From contig JAIRTS010000274.1 of assembly GCA_031254795.1 (NCBI GenBank), positions 1 to 5,729 on the forward strand: a stretch of 5,729 nt of DNA, given 5' to 3'. Source of the DNA: Treponema sp. (GTDB taxonomy: Bacteria; Spirochaetota; Spirochaetia; Treponematales; Breznakiellaceae). Numbering within the stretch: position 1 is the first letter of the stretch; each line of letters opens with the position of its first letter. The notes under the pieces are model-generated. The model was not told where the DNA came from and searched no databases. It saw only the letters and a list, made by a program, of their open reading frames with translations. Shown one piece after another: positions 5,098 to 5,729 of this stretch. The position numbers and the translations under genes were made by a program.

Positions 5098-5126
5098 TTG
5101 ACAATAAGCGTTAGCATAGATAAAAT
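5098..5126 (+). promoter_or_regulatory. Strong sigma-70-type promoter, rightward
   Basis: TTGACA (5098-5103), a 17-nt spacer and TAAAAT (5121-5126) give 11 of 12 consensus bases at ideal spacing. The predicted start is near 5133. The nearest clear gene begins only at 5533, so the transcript would have about 400 nt of leader, or would carry the interrupted ORF at 5135-5524. Confidence 0.75.
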
Positions 5127-5134
5127 TACCTTAA

Positions 5135-5524
5135 TTGAAAGCGAGGGATTCCGTTGTCATTTCCTGGCCAATGGATTTTGCGAACGCAAACGGGAGCAGT
5201 CCGCCTGACACCGAAAGGCCGGAATCAGAGAAGGAACCGGCCGCCAAGGCTCAGAAAGCGGTGGAAGTCTGGCCGCCTGTCGCGCTTTATCCGGCCCGCT
5301 TGGACGCCTATATATGACGTGGAATTTCGTTGCGCGCGATAAAACAAGGCCGGATTACGCTGGTGGTTGCAAACCAGGCGGTTTTCACTGAAGATCATGC
5401 GAATTGCCGGGAATTAACGTGTTTTCCATCATTTTTCACGTTGCGGGCGGTTGGGCGTTCAACTGATTCCCTCTTGCCGGCCGGCCTTGAGGATTTGCCA
5501 TTCTCAAATTTTATAAAGGAATAA
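5135..5524 (+). pseudogene. Open frame interrupted by one in-frame TGA; possible gene remnant
   Basis: One reading frame runs from a TTG at 5135 (first ATG at 5171) to a TGA at 5315-5317, then on in the same frame to a TAA at 5522-5524. Between 5171 and about 5400 the codons look coding: G is frequent in first position (about 40 per cent by hand count) and scarce in second. After about 5410 this bias fades. The first part is rich in Pro, Glu, Lys and Ala (SPPDTERPESEKEPAAK region) and the second reads IKQGRITLVVANQAVF. No family is recognised. No ribosome binding site precedes 5135 or 5171. It lies behind a strong promoter and ends 8 nt before the next gene. It may be a decayed gene, a short real gene ending at 5317, or leader RNA that happens to be open. 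Confidence 0.3.
5416..5442. repeat. Inverted repeat AACGTG-N15-CACGTT
   Basis: AACGTG (5416-5421) and CACGTT (5437-5442) are perfect reverse complements separated by 15 mostly pyrimidine bases. They lie about 90 nt upstream of the right-edge gene. This could be a regulator site or an mRNA hairpin; a 6-bp match is also possible by chance. Confidence 0.3.
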
Positions 5525-5532
5525 TTAGCCGT

Positions 5533-5729
5533 ATGATGACCAAAAGCAAGGCGATAAAAGCGCTTGTTCTTTTTAGCGCTGTATTTGCACTCTGCGTATG
5601 CGTGTGCTTCTTCAATTTCGAGACTTTGAAGTCCCCCATATTCCAAAGAAAAACGACCTTTAGCGAAGCGGCTTTTGCTAAATACGAGAAGGACGGAAAC
5701 ATATACATCGTTGATTCGGGATTCTTCCG
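5533..5729 (+). CDS. N-terminal part of a membrane-anchored protein
   Basis: Tandem ATG codons at 5533 and 5536 open a frame that continues to the window end (65 complete codons). AAAGGA at 5515-5520 is the likely ribosome binding site, at a rather long spacing of 12 nt or more. After a short basic N-terminus (KSKAIK), residues 10-27 form one hydrophobic segment containing three Cys (21, 23, 25) in a CVCVC run, so the protein is anchored in the membrane or is exported. The rest would lie outside the cytoplasm. The last visible residues, DGNIYIVDSGFF (54-65), resemble the first strands of an NHL or beta-propeller repeat. That family hint is weak because the gene is cut. The rightward promoter at 5098-5126 is the best candidate for its expression. 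Confidence 0.8.
   Translation, partial: MMTKSKAIKALVLFSAVFALCVCVCFFNFETLKSPIFQRKTTFSEAAFAKYEKDGNIYIVDSGFF

Noticed and set aside
5315..5350. TGA at 5315 as a selenocysteine codon
   Set aside because: No convincing bacterial SECIS hairpin was found just downstream and no redox or known selenoprotein motif surrounds it. A nonsense mutation or a true stop is simpler.
5487..5516. Promoter TTGAGG-N17-TTTATA directly before the right-edge gene
   Set aside because: Transcription would begin near 5522, removing the AAAGGA ribosome binding site (5515-5520) from the mRNA; the -35 is also imperfect.
5395..5646. Minus-strand open frame of 83 codons
   Set aside because: It overlaps the start of the membrane-anchored plus-strand gene and has no ribosome binding site or recognisable domain.
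1..5729. CRISPR array, tRNA, rRNA, insertion sequence or phage genes
   Set aside because: I saw no regularly spaced repeats, cloverleaf, rRNA segment, transposase or integrase motif on either strand.

Overview
The window looks like chromosomal DNA of moderate to high GC from a Gram-negative-type bacterium. The genes recognised here, the codon style, the orphan UgpC/MsmX-type ATPase and the small unnamed proteins suggest a spirochaete, perhaps a Treponema of the gut or termite-gut kind. That assignment is inference, because no rRNA, tRNA or taxonomic marker is present. All clear genes lie on the minus strand except one at the right edge.

Layout from left to right. Positions 1-40 hold the first 13 codons of a minus-strand gene that leaves the window. 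Its purine-rich leader (about 41-165) contains four GGGG runs that abut the ribosome binding site, and a promoter lies at 172-199. Positions 336-764 encode a 142-residue, helix-rich, coiled-coil-like protein of unknown function. A textbook intrinsic terminator (786-813) separates it from a carbohydrate-type ABC transporter ATPase (938-2041), which has its own near-consensus promoter (2115-2143). A possible 39-codon ORF (822-941) overlaps the ATPase stop by ATGA and ends just before the terminator.

Positions 2190-4872 form a tight four-gene minus-strand operon. In transcription order it encodes an alpha/beta hydrolase, a CxxCxxCC (YkgJ-type) metal-cluster protein, an 84-residue unknown protein and the endolytic murein transglycosylase MltG. 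Junctions are 5 nt, a 4-nt ATGA overlap and 0 nt, so the four products are probably made together. MltG points to cell-wall synthesis, but the sequence does not show a functional link for the other three.

Positions 4873-5532 are a divergent intergenic region. It carries a weak minus-strand promoter for the operon, a set of alternating CG tracts, and a strong plus-strand promoter (5098-5126). Downstream of that promoter is an open frame with coding-like codon-position bias, interrupted by one in-frame TGA. At 5533 a plus-strand membrane-anchored protein starts and runs off the right edge.

No CRISPR array, tRNA, rRNA, transposase, phage gene or recognisable defence system was seen. The points most worth a second look are the G-run leader, the ATGA-coupled mini-ORF and the TGA-interrupted ORF.
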